From: Hypomyces perniciosus
Taxonomy: Eukaryota > Ascomycota > Sordariomycetes > Hypocreales > Hypocreaceae
Direction: 5' to 3'
DNA: 64,000 nt
NCBI GenBank assembly: GCA_008477525.1
Contig: SPDT01000005.1
Coordinates: 4,092,001 to 4,156,000 of the forward strand
Shown here in pieces: positions 1-9,672 of the stretch. A model generated the notes under the pieces. That model was not told where the DNA came from. It made no database searches and saw only the letters and a program-made list of their open reading frames with translations. Positions within the stretch are counted from its first letter, which is position 1; each line of letters opens with the position of its first letter. Both the position numbers and the translations under genes were made by a program.

Positions 1-316
1 ATATAGCAGGCTATATAGTATATACATCGTTGCATCATACTGCACATCATCCATGGTGGCAAGCTTGCGACATGGAAGGAGGCAAGAAACAAATCCTGGC
101 CGTCACACAATCCAGACTGCCTGGCGAATAAAAAATGACGCGCGTCATCCGGCTGCCTTAAATTTCGTGCCGACTATTTTTTCCGCATACTCACGTGTAT
201 CATAGAATAACTAAGCAGATTATGTATGTACTTCCAACTATTACATACTTCATATATCCGCTTGTCATAGCATAACCTGTCGGGAGCATATAAATATTAT
301 ATATAACTATCAGTCA

Positions 317-347
<31 letters not shown>

Positions 348-856
348 AATTCAAGGGCGGACGATATACTACCATTGTATACCCTAAACCGTCGAATAAT
401 GAAGGGTACAACCATATAATCTAGTACAGTACACTATTTTCGGCAAGAAACTGGAATCCACCAAGGTCTACTCCGTACATTATTCACAGCTGCGGTCCGC
501 ACATACTACACCCTAAAGCCTATCACAACGATGCCATACATCGTCGTCTAGACAGACCCTCTCTCTAAGCCTCACAGGCTCCCGCCCATGCGCTCGTTAA
601 CGACTTCAACTATATGGTAGTTATTGCGAGACACCTGCCTTGTACCCCGCCTCTCTGATGGCTCCACGCGCGGATTTTCGTGAGGTTCTATTGGCAGCCA
701 AGTGAGACACCTGCAGCTGCAGACGCAGCCTCAGCCTCCTGCTTCCACTCTGTAATATCTATGTCGAGTTTTGGGCATCAACTCTACTTCACCATCGTCC
801 CCGTAGTTGCAATTCCATCGATACTTCTCGCTAGATATTCAGCACTCGTGTAAGCC
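1..856. other. Intergenic region upstream of the NLR gene
   Basis: I recognise no gene here. The stretch holds a short A/T-rich tandem tract of the TTTTTA type at about 315-347 and otherwise unique, GC-balanced sequence. It should contain the promoter of the NLR gene that starts at 857, but I could not pick out a convincing TATA element. Confidence 0.5.
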
Positions 857-2200
857 ATGGGGAAACGCCTACAGAAATGGCGGAACAAGATTTTTGGAGG
901 TGGCGCGTCGGGCTCGTCACTTCCGGCTGGGACGCTATCTACAGGTACGTTGTAACTGGCGGCGTTACAGCTTCGAAACGCCATCCAGTTTCCAATCTAC
1001 TAAGCCTTGAGATGTACAGATAGTACGAACGCATTAAGCTTGCCTGTCAATCAGGCCAAGACCACTCTATTGAGCGGCAAGCCCCAGCAGGTCACTCCGG
1101 CCACCGCCCAAGCGATTTCGAATGCCACTTCCGGCTATAGCACGGAAACACATCTTCCATCTTCCATCCCACATGCCACTGATCCTCCTGCCGATGCAGA
1201 CCTGAGGCCAAAAGAGCGCCAGCCCGTAACGAAGTCCACAGAGCAACAGACCCCAGAACCGTCTACATCCCAGAGACTCTGGAACGCCGCTTACGACAGT
1301 CTTGAGAGGGACAAAGACACCGTGGAGCTTGCCGATTCTTATATGAAGACCCTCATAAAAGTTCTAAACGCTGAGAGAGCTTCTGATATCTCTGCTTCTG
1401 AAGATGGAGTCTTAGCTGAACTGAAAGACCCGATCAAGCGGCAGGAGTACATGAAGACATTGGTGGATGAAGGTCAGATGAGAGTTGCTATATCGTCGAA
1501 GATCATGGGGACAGTGGGCGATGTCAGCAAGTTTATTTCTTCGGCCAAGGGAATGATCGATGCGGCAATCCAGAACATACCGCAGGCTGCCCTTCCGTGG
1601 GCTGGTGTTTGCATAGGCTTGCAAGTAAGCAGTCATCCTCCGCACTTGCTTGCATCAACTAATATTTGCCCAGATCCTCCTGAATCCTGCAAAGGCGACA
1701 AAGGCCAACCTTGCGGGCATCACTCATGTCACTTCGCGAATGAAGTGGTACTGCGCTCTGACCGAACACCTCCTCGATAAGGATAATATCGCAATCGGAA
1801 ACGAGTCTTTTGCAGCAGTCGTGGATGCATGGGAGGAAAAGGTCATCGCGCTCTACAAGACTCTCATCCTGTATCAGATGAGCAGTGTCTACTCCTACTA
1901 CCGGAACCAAGGTCTCGTCTTTCTCCGCGGCCTTGTGAATTTGGATGACTGGGATGGTGGCTTTGAGAGTGTTAAGAAAGCTGAAGACGACGTTGAGGTG
2001 ATGTCAGCCCAGTATCACAGAGAATACGAGAAGAGCGCCTTGCGTCAGCTCGTTAACTCTGGACGAGAAATGGAGACATGGCTTAGCGACATTCATCTGG
2101 ACCTCCGAGATTTCATCGCTCAGCAAAAACGGGTGCACATGGATGACAAAGCTCACAAAATGCCTCCAAGATCTTTACATTATCGATCCACAGCTGAGAT

Positions 2201-2520
2201 GCGGTTGCTGAATAAGCAGCATCCAGAGCAGTGATCTTAGAACGGCCGTTGCGCTGTTCCGGGTGTTGTCTGTGCCCTGGCAAAAGAAATGAGAGACCTT
2301 CGGTGCAAGAGCGGCGGAGTGGTTTGTAAGTTCGCGGATAATACCGATCAAGAGCATTGTCTTTCCCGTGCCAGTTGGACCCTTGATCCATAGCAGCCGA
2401 CATGGAGGCAAGGCAGACTCGTTGTTGCCCCAATCAATGAATGCTGCGAACTGTTCTGTGCTAAGAATCCACCTGAATGCATCGTCAAGCAATGTATCCT
2501 TCTTCCGTTCAATGGTGTTT
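2201..2520 (-). other. Inverted 320 bp segment carrying the NACHT Walker A motif
   Basis: On the minus strand this segment reads as the missing middle of the NLR gene. It runs from the pre-P-loop region (motif FRWIL) through the P-loop (GPTGTGKT) to the QQPHL motif. It is flanked exactly by TGAGAT at 2195-2200 and ATCTCA at 2521-2526. Reversing the segment between these two copies would continue the reading frame in phase at both edges, which fixes the breakpoints to the base. The stop at 2232-2234 exists only because of the inversion. Confidence 0.85.
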
Positions 2521-3918
2521 ATCTCATCCTCTCATTTATACGCAAAGTATAAATATTCAGGTGATTCTCTTTTCACTGGCTCGAACGCATATTCCGCTCT
2601 ATCCGGCGTGTTTGAGAGCATGCTCAAAGACCCTAACTTATCACGCGCGTACTTGATTGTTGACGCTCTTGATGAATGTAACCAGGATTTAGCAGCCCTT
2701 ATCCAGCTCATCTTAACTTCCATTTCGGTCTGCGATAAGGTAAAATGGCTAGTCGCTAGCCGCTCGGAGGTGGAGCTTAAGACTCCAGGAATCGTAGGGA
2801 CTCTAGTTGAGCTGGATGCTCAAAGTCTAGAGGGTCCCGTCAACGCATATATCGAACACAAGCTCTCCATCCTTAGACACAGAAGGGGATACTCCGACAA
2901 TGTTTTGGACCAAGTTTCAAGCAAGATTCGTCAGAGAGCTGCCAACATTTTCTTATGGGTGGCTCTTGTGTTCAAACGACTAGATGGAGTCAATGGATGG
3001 GCTGCTGTCAAGACGATAGAGGAGATGCCTCCTGGCTTATCGGAGTTGTACAATCATATGATGACCAGAATCGAGATCCTTGACGATATGCAATATTGTA
3101 AGGATATCTTGGTGGCTGCTTCTCTCGCCTATCGCCCGCTCTCTCTTCTTGAACTTTCCGTGCTTGCAGGTTTGCCAGCCGACGTTGACCCGCAGATAAT
3201 TGTCGAGGAATGTGGTTCATTTCTAACTATTAGTGGAGGAACAGTCTATCTGATTCACCAGTCAGCTAAAGACTACTTAAACAAGAATTACGACTTAAAG
3301 CTTCAGCCAGGTGGGGTTGCCCAAGGGCATGTGGATATCTACAAACGGTCAATCGCGGCCATATCAAAACTGCAGCAAAATATCTATAATCTTCCAGACT
3401 TTGGGTTCAGACCAAAGGATGCACAGCCACCTAATCCAGACCCGCTGGCTCCGATGCAATACGCCTGTCTTTTCTGGGCCGACCATTTCTGCGACGCGCA
3501 TAGCCCAAGCTCCAAGCCTAGGAATGAACTGATAGATGACGAGATCGTATGGTCATTTTTGAAAGACCATGTCCTCCGCTGGGTAGAAGGTCTGTCTCTC
3601 CTCGGCAGGCTTCCAGACGGCCTGCGTTCAATAAGGAAAATTCTGCAAGAGGTATATTCTGGAGAGCTATAACCATATACAAATGCTAAGTGCTATCAGC
3701 TACGACCCAGTATAAATCCTCAGCTTGCCAGATTCCTAAAGGATGCAGAGAAGTTTCTACTTAGTAACGGGTCGATTATAGACCGAGCGCCCTTGCAGAC
3801 ATACGGCTCCGCACTCATATTTAGCCCACGACGAAACGAGGTAAAACAACAGCAATGGAAGGAGAAACTACCATTTATCAAAGATATTCAGGGCATTAAA
3901 GAGCGCGATATATACTTA

Positions 3919-4204
3919 CAGACGCTCGAGGGCCATAGCGGCTCAGTTGATGCCATCGCGTTCTCGCCAGACTGCAAGATGCTTGCATCAGTATCCGAAG
4001 ACCAGACGATACGGCTATGGGATGCCGCCACGGGCGCACACCAGCAGACGCTCGAGGGCCATAGCGATATGGTTAATGCTATCGCGTTCTCGCCGGACGG
4101 CAAGATACTCGCATCGGCATCCTACGACCGGACGGTACGGCTATGGGATGCCGCCACGGGCGTACACCAGCAGACGCTCAAGGGCCATAGCCACCCGGTG
4201 AATG
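3919..4204 (+). repeat. WD40-coding tandem repeats, 126 bp period
   Basis: Two complete units and the start of a third recur at 126 bp (42 codons), each opening with CAGACGCTC(G/A)AGGGCCATAGC. The two full units are almost identical, including the RLWDAATG motif. High identity between neighbouring WD40 units is typical of fast-changing HET-E/HET-D type recognition genes. Two and a half repeats are few for a beta-propeller, so units may have been lost. Confidence 0.85.
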
Positions 4205-4452
4205 CTATTACTTTTTCAACTGATAGTCAATTTCTTAAGACAAACCGTGAGTATATAAGGATCTCCCAATCTAATACACCCTATGAGCCCCCAAGCTATA
4301 CTATTTTGGTTAATGATGAGTGGATAACTAGAGATGGAAAATATCTGCTTTGGCTTCCCAAAGATTATAGAACCTCCCGTGTGGTCGTGCAAGGTAATAC
4401 AATTGTGTTAGGACACGACTCGGGAGTAACATTCTTGCGATTTAATTTCTAA

Positions 4453-4679
4453 ACTTGGTAGAGCGTTGGAAAAAAAGGCAATATAAAAGGTTGATTTAAT
4501 TTTTATAACTCTGTAACTTAAAGGGGCCTGGGGGCAGTAATTGCTTTATACTATACACAGAGTCGCCACCGTATATCTTTAACTGTAAGTTATATAGTTG
4601 TCATTACAAGATAGTAACCCTTTACTGGGCTGGGTAAAGGAGCCAATTAAAACCTACCCAGAGGTCACGTGCTTAAACC
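4453..4679. other. Spacer after the NLR gene
   Basis: Short AT-rich spacer; I see nothing in it beyond a likely 3' untranslated region. Confidence 0.4.
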
Positions 4680-5330
4680 TTATTATAATATGACTCGGTA
4701 AAGCCAAAAGTAGAATTCAGCTGAAACAGGACGAAAACGTTAGGGCCATAATTGGAACAGTACGGAGTACTTCGTGCTAAGTTATGTCGCGCACTGTATC
4801 GGCCACAACCCCCACCAAATGGTCCGTGCGGGAAGAAGTTTAATACAACAAATGCGGACTGCTGTTCGTCCCACGAGGTGGTAAAGGTTAGGTCGGTTGT
4901 CGAGTGGTTTACGGGGTAAGGAGTGTGGTTTATTCCCGCGGTTAATTGGCATCTAGTCGGCCAGTGGCCATTGCGAACTGTATTGCTGCTCGCACTGCTT
5001 CTAGGTTTGGCGTCCATTTGTCGCCATCTGCTGGTGACTTCCCTGCCAAGTAAAAGGAGATGTTGCCTCTTTGTGTTTCTGTGCATTGAATCATCTCTGT
5101 TCGCTGTGTTGTCCACTTTCTGCATCGAAGGAGGAAGTGATCAACCGTTCTCTTGCTTGTCCGCATGCGCATTTATCTGACGGTGCTGCATTGATCCGGT
5201 AGAGATACGCATTCAATTTTGCCATGCCTGTTCTGAGTTGCGCGAGCACCCTAGCTTCCTGCCGCGATAGGCGGTCGTAGAGCAGTCGCGTGTGTTTTCC
5301 TAGCAGCGCTTTGTCTACTCTCTTGGTCAG
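4680..5330 (-). pseudogene. 5'-truncated LINE (non-LTR retrotransposon) fragment, C-terminal end
   Basis: Minus-strand frames at about 5330-5155 and 5172-4942 join across one frameshift. Together they give the C-terminal tail of a fungal LINE polyprotein: LLYDRLSRQEARVLAQLRTG, then a Cys-rich CACGQA segment, then VDHFLLRCRKW and LEAVRAAIQFAMATGRLDA ending in a stop near 4942. The sequence down to about 4680 is probably its 3' UTR. The upstream edge (the 5' truncation) abuts a CA microsatellite. I assign the Tad-like group from memory of such tails, not from a search. It differs from the larger LINE at 6721-9520, so it is a second family. Confidence 0.65.
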
Positions 5331-5334
5331 TAAT

Positions 5335-5361
5335 ACACACACACTCACACACACACACACA
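5335..5361. repeat. (AC)n microsatellite
   Basis: A run of AC dinucleotides with one interruption, directly next to the truncated 5' edge of the LINE fragment. Confidence 0.9.
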
Positions 5362-5379
5362 AGCCTATTACGCCCCATA

Positions 5380-6720
5380 ATAAGCTAAAAGTGCACTATG
5401 TATTAATATATTACATACACACTTCTCAAGCTTTGTCCTCATCTCCGTCAAGCCCTTCCGATGTCCACTTTCTGCTCTTTCCTGCTCATGTGTCGCTTCT
5501 CTGCGGGGTCTCGTGGGGTTAGTACGTACGTAGCAAGCTAACTTGAAGCCTGTTTCTCTAAGTGTTTAGCGTCCTAGCAATATTATGTATTTTGATGATG
5601 GAGATCTTTCTCTAAAAGTGAAGGTATAATGCCGGTGTATTAGCCTGACAACGACCCCGCTATTAAAGGGACGAAAGCTCCGTTTTTCAGATGTTAGCCA
5701 ATTATCTGTTTGAATAACGTACCAGGTCTCTCATTCTACAAGTAGTTCGATGTATGAAAATTAATGCATACCCAATAACTGCTTGAAATTGTTGATTATT
5801 AGAATGTGATTATGAGCAGCCATGTGCATATTCGTAGATCAATGTTGTGTTGGATGCACGGTAGTGGCGGGTGATTGTATTATGCTGCTTGATTGGCTGA
5901 TGTGTTCCTCAACCTCCATTAGAGATGTTTGTTCCACATCGTACATGACTTCCGGACCACGACTTTCTCGATATTCGTCTAGTATGCTTATGGCAGGCGG
6001 TGAGCTGGAGGGATACGTTTGTAGCAGGCGGTGAGGAAGAATGGATCCCTCAAATAGGGCAAGTGGTAAGAACCACGGAGGCATCTACGCTGCGCCGGGC
6101 ATGTGCTCTGGAAGAACGCAGTTTGCTTATGCGTGCGTGATTGACCCAACCTTGAGTTGTATAAACTAAAAATTCAATATGCGACTGTTTCCCATCACGG
6201 AACCATGAAGCAGTATTTGGAGCAGCAAGTCAACTGGCACAGAGATACCACGGTTTCGCAAGAGATTGAGGATCTAGTATGAGTGCATTTCAGCTATCAT
6301 GTACCAGCTGGTCCGACGTCTGCTCGCTTAGGATGCCGCCAAGTCCCGTGTAAGATTAGAAAAATGAGTGAGCAACTACAAGGCTACAACTTCTTAAAGA
6401 GCGGCACAGCTGAATAGCTGAGACTTTCAGGCCCCCGAAATGAAGTTCCTTCACCGGCAACGCCGTTTCCCACTGTACTTGGCTGCCATGCTTATGGGGC
6501 TACTCAAATGCAGCGGGCGGTAACGACGAGAAGGTAGGAACACTGTGCGATATGCTTATGGCAGGCGGTGAATAAGAGTGGGTTGCTCAAATGCAGTAGG
6601 CGGTGAGAAGCAGGGAGCAGGTACGGAGTACGAAGTACACTGTGCAGGTACGCTTATGGCAGGCGGTCACCGTACAACGAATATCCACACGTTGTCACAG
6701 CAACAGTTGCTATCACAACT
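5380..6720. other. Intergenic region with a dispersed GGCAGGCGGTGA motif
   Basis: No gene recognised. The right part contains a short motif repeated in direct orientation, described separately. A TACGGAGTA box occurs at about 6623, and a similar one at about 4763. Confidence 0.5.
5983..6669 (+). repeat. Dispersed direct repeats of GCTTATGGCAGGCGGTGA type
   Basis: Near-identical copies start at 5986, 6554 and 6652. Partial copies of the GCAGG(C)GGTGA core are at about 6021, 6510 and 6595. Two copies carry the partner motif GCTCAAATGCAG (or CTCAAATGCAG) 10-30 bases before a core, and a related CTCAAATAG is at 6050. The pattern is a degenerate composite repeat with irregular spacing. It could be an old minisatellite, pieces of a transposon end or a cluster of protein-binding sites. 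Confidence 0.7.
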
Positions 6721-6865
6721 CTCCCCCCCCTTAAAAATTCTCCCGCGCTAGGAGCTGTTATGGCTTTTTATTTTATTTTTTTATTACTATTTACGACCAC
6801 TCTGTATCTAGGTACAACAGCCTCGTCTGGGCAACAGGTCGGTAGGAGCCAGGGGTCTAGACCCT

Positions 6866-6894
6866 GTTCGCTACGTTTCGCTGGACAAAGGAAA
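6866..6894 (+). repeat. Left arm of a 29 bp inverted repeat at the LINE edges
   Basis: The sequence starting GTTCGCTACGTTTCGCTGGA matches the reverse complement of 9644-9672 at 28 of 29 positions. It lies 15 bases beyond the LINE stop codon, within what should be the 3' UTR. Confidence 0.9.
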
Positions 6895-6908
6895 GTTTTG
6901 GTGTGTTC

Positions 6909-9500
6909 TCAATCTATGTCTTGTAGAGGGGGGCCGTATGGGTTCACCTCCTCCACCAGCTTCTGGAAAGCCTCGCTTCCCTTGGGTCCTAGTAGGTATG
7001 TGACTGGTCTCTCGCCTCTCGGTGTTTCGGGGAGGAAGCTCCTCGTCATGCGGCATTCGGCAAAGTGCCCCGGCTCCTTGGGGGAGCCGCATCTGCAATG
7101 GGATTGTGTGTCGTGGCCAAAACGGTCGTGGTAGCTTTGGAAGTCTCCGTGACCAGACCTTTCTGCCAGCAGCCTGTGCAAGACGGGTCGGGGGAGTTTC
7201 AGTTCCGGGGGGTTTGTAGGTGCTCCCAGGCCCCACAGTTGGTAGCTTTCCGGGGCGTTCGCCTCCCAGTACTTCCCCTGGAGGGTTGTTCTTTCCGCTT
7301 TTGCCCAGCGTTTGATGTGCGCTAGAGTGCTCCAACTCTGAGAGGGGAGGTTGTGGGCCGTCCCTTCTTTCGCTAGTTCATCCGCCATTTCGTTGCCTCG
7401 TATGTCTTTGTGGCCTGGCACCCAGGAAACAAGCACCTTGCAGGGGTGTATCTCTTCTGCTATGCGTTGGAACCGCATGAACTCTTCTTGTGACGAGGCT
7501 GGGGCTTCGCCCAGCAGGCCTCTGACCACTGACGTATTGTCAAGAAAGACGTGTATTTCGTTGATTCTGGGGTCGTTCCTTGCGAGTCCGGCTGCTGTTC
7601 TGATCGCCCTAGCAGCTCCCACGGCTTCTGCGTCGTAGACCTCTGCGTTGGCGAGTGGCCCGCAGTCCTTGTGGACTTTGGCCCTGTAGTATACTGCTGC
7701 TCCCCATCCTGTCTTCCCGTCGAGTTGGGAGCCGTCTGAGTAAGCCGCGACTGTCGAGGCTGGCATCGAGTCTATTAGTTCGAGGTGCTTCCGCGTGGCC
7801 ATCTCCTTCCCGAGTGTCTCAAAACTCGGGCCGGCTCTGACGAAGCGGGGTTTATGGGTGAAGAGAGTAGGTCGGATGGACCTGCCGACAAGTCTGGCTG
7901 TCCTCTATAGGCGTGTCGCGGGGAGCTGGACGGTCGGTCTGTCAATCCTGTCGGCCAGCGGATGGGAACGGTCCAGGCCCGCAAGTCGGGCAGAGTTTCT
8001 TAGCCTCGCCTGGGCGAGCACCGTGAATGCGGGCGGGATGCCGGACTCTCTGTGAAGCACCGGGACGGGGGTGGTCTTCCAGACTGGGAGGACGGCGCGG
8101 GCTGCAGTTTTGAAGGCTTTGTCTAGTTTTGCTGCGAGGTTGTTGACGCCTGTGCTCACCGTCCTGCCTGGGTTGTTCCTGGATTCTCTCTCCAAGCCGG
8201 GCCACCATGCCTCCATGCCGTACAGGGCGACTGGTAGTACGCAGGCCTTGGCCGCCATGGCCACTGCATTAGGGGGGGAACCTTTTCGGGTCTTGTTGAG
8301 GCTCTTGAGGAAGTTGGCCGTCTTCAGGGCCTTGCCCGCCTGGGTTTCCACGTGTTTTTTGAACGACAGCTTGGGGTCGAGAATGACGCCGAGCCATTTC
8401 ATGTGTTCTTTGGGGTTGACCTGTCTTCCTTCCAGTGTGACTGGGTGTTGAGGATTAGGTCCGCGTCTCCTGTGAAAGTGGAGGAGTTCGGCTTTGTCTG
8501 GAGCGAAGGAGATTGCGTTTTCCTGACCCCACCGGACCGCCCTGTCCAACTCGTTCTGTAGCATCACCGAGGTGTAGCCCGTGTGAGGGCCTGTGGCCAG
8601 GAAGGCGACGTCGTCTGCGTAGCCAAAGCGTTTGTTGCTGGCCCATCCTGTTCCCAGGAGCGGGGCGACGTACAGCATGAACAGGATTGGTGAGAAGGGG
8701 GATCCCTGGGGAGTTCCGCACTTGAGTTCGCTGCGGGGGAGGGTGGTGCCGTCCCCTTTCCGGACGGAGACCGTGCGGTCGCTCAGGAAGGACTCCACCC
8801 ATCTGGTGAGCTGATCTGGCCACCCCTGTTCTCTGAGTCGGAGGGTCATGCGGTTCTTCATCACGATATCAAAAGCTCCCGAGATGTCGAGGGTGAGGAC
8901 CGATGCTTCCTCTCCCCTGGAGAGTGCTAGTTCCACGTCGTGAACGAGGCAGGCGAGGAGGTCCGTGGCGCTGCTCTTCGGCAGAGCTCCGAAGTATTGC
9001 TTCGGGAGCACTCCGTGCTCGAGTGCGTCTCTTGCGATCCTTCGCGCTAGTAGCCTTTCCAGGCCCTTGCCTATGCACGACAGGAGTGAGATCGGCCGCC
9101 AAGCTTTGTGCGTGGAGTAGTCCGGCTTGTTTGGCTTGGGTATGAAGGTTACTTCGGCGTTTCGGAAAGGGGCTGGGTGGTACCCGATCTTTAGGCATCC
9201 TTTGAAGAGCTTGTGCACGAAGTCCCAGACCGCCGGCCAGGCCATCTTGAGAAGTTTCACCGAGATCCCGTCTGCCCCGGGGGCAGTGTTCCCTGCTCCG
9301 GTGGTGGCTTTCGTCACTTCTTCCTTGCTCAGTTCCTCATTCCAGGGGATGTTCTTGGGGGGGGGGGGGGGGGGGGGTGGACCGGGTGATCCCAGGGGTC
9401 ATCGATGTCCTCGGACGCTTCCCTGCGTTCGAGGACCATCCTCCGCAGGAGGGCGGCTCTGTCCGTAGCTGTTATGGCTTGTTTGTAGGGCACAGCCAAC
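6909..9500 (-). pseudogene. LINE ORF2: reverse transcriptase and RNase H, disabled by one stop and one homopolymer shift
   Basis: The reverse transcriptase spans about 9500-7908. It includes SPGADG-like GAPGADGISVKLLK (start region), RPISLLSCIGKGLERLLARR, LDISGAFD, GTPQGSPFSPILF and the catalytic YADD (8608-8622). An in-frame TAG at 7905-7907 separates it from the RNase H part (7904-6909), which has AAYSDGSQL, the acidic NAEVYDAEA stretch and LVSWVPGHKDIRGNEMADELA, then a terminal C-x-C...H...C knuckle. RT and RNase H share one frame, so the ancestral protein was probably one chain and the TAG a point mutation (TGG or CAG to TAG). Upstream, the frame breaks at the poly-G tract (9357-9377), and the part at 9378-9514 is the continuation of the RT N-terminus. 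Confidence 0.85.
9357..9377 (+). repeat. Poly-G tract (21 G)
   Basis: Homopolymer inside LINE coding sequence; on the minus strand it would encode poly-proline. It separates two pieces of the same RT frame, so its length has changed or been misread. Confidence 0.9.
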
Positions 9501-9643
9501 ACATCGTCTCGCAAGCCTCAGCCTGCCCTAACTACTTGCCAGACCTCATAGAGGGTCCAGCAGCCAATACCCAGGTTTTTCCCCTCTGCAAGGAGGGTTT
9601 TTCATCCTGGTGTCTGAATCCTGAGGCCTTAGGTCTCGAATCA

Positions 9644-9672
9644 TTTCCGTTGTCCAGCGAAACGTAGCGAAC
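9644..9672 (-). repeat. Right arm of the 29 bp inverted repeat
   Basis: Reverse-complement partner of 6866-6894, located upstream of the truncated LINE 5' end. No direct duplication is visible outside the two arms. Confidence 0.9.

Larger units (their letters stand above)
857..4452 (+). pseudogene. NACHT/WD40 NLR-type gene (HET-E-like), broken by an internal inversion
   Basis: This is a fungal STAND/NLR gene: an N-terminal NWD-type domain, a NACHT NTPase and WD40 repeats. The known role of the family is heterokaryon incompatibility or self/non-self recognition. I read exon 1 at 857-944, intron 1 at 945-1019 (branch CTACTAAG), exon 2 at 1020-1624 and intron 2 at 1625-1673 (GTAAGC...CCCAG), all in frame. 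Walker B (LIVDALDEC) is on the plus strand at 2653-2676. Walker A (GPTGTGKT) is on the minus strand near 2358-2381, inside a segment inverted relative to the rest. Minor damage: compensating one-base shifts near 2154 and 2192, and one shift near 2541-2547. The stop at 3670-3672 disappears if a 48 nt intron (3652-3699, GTATAT, branch GCTAAG, CAG) is spliced in frame. The C-terminus has two full and one partial WD40 repeats and the family's usual tail, ending at 4452. In this orientation it cannot encode a working NACHT ATPase. Confidence 0.85.
6721..9520 (-). mobile_element. LINE-type non-LTR retrotransposon, 5' truncated
   Basis: The element lies on the minus strand. It has reverse transcriptase, then RNase H, then a Cys-His knuckle, followed by a 3' UTR that ends in an A-rich tail (T-rich on plus at 6757-6785). 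The upstream end is lost near 9520, where an in-frame stop occurs and LINE-like sequence ends. The sequence is GC-balanced and shows none of the TA-rich decay seen further right. It carries a 21-base poly-G tract inside its coding region and a 29 bp inverted-repeat pair near its ends. Confidence 0.85.

Noticed and set aside
7022..8055. Several plus-strand frames inside the LINE
   Set aside because: Antisense shadows of the GC-rich LINE ORF2.
6749..9476. 14 bp direct match AGCTGTTATGGCTT at 6750 and 9466 as possible target duplication of the LINE
   Set aside because: The right copy lies inside LINE coding sequence, and a 14 bp match is expected by chance in a window of this size.
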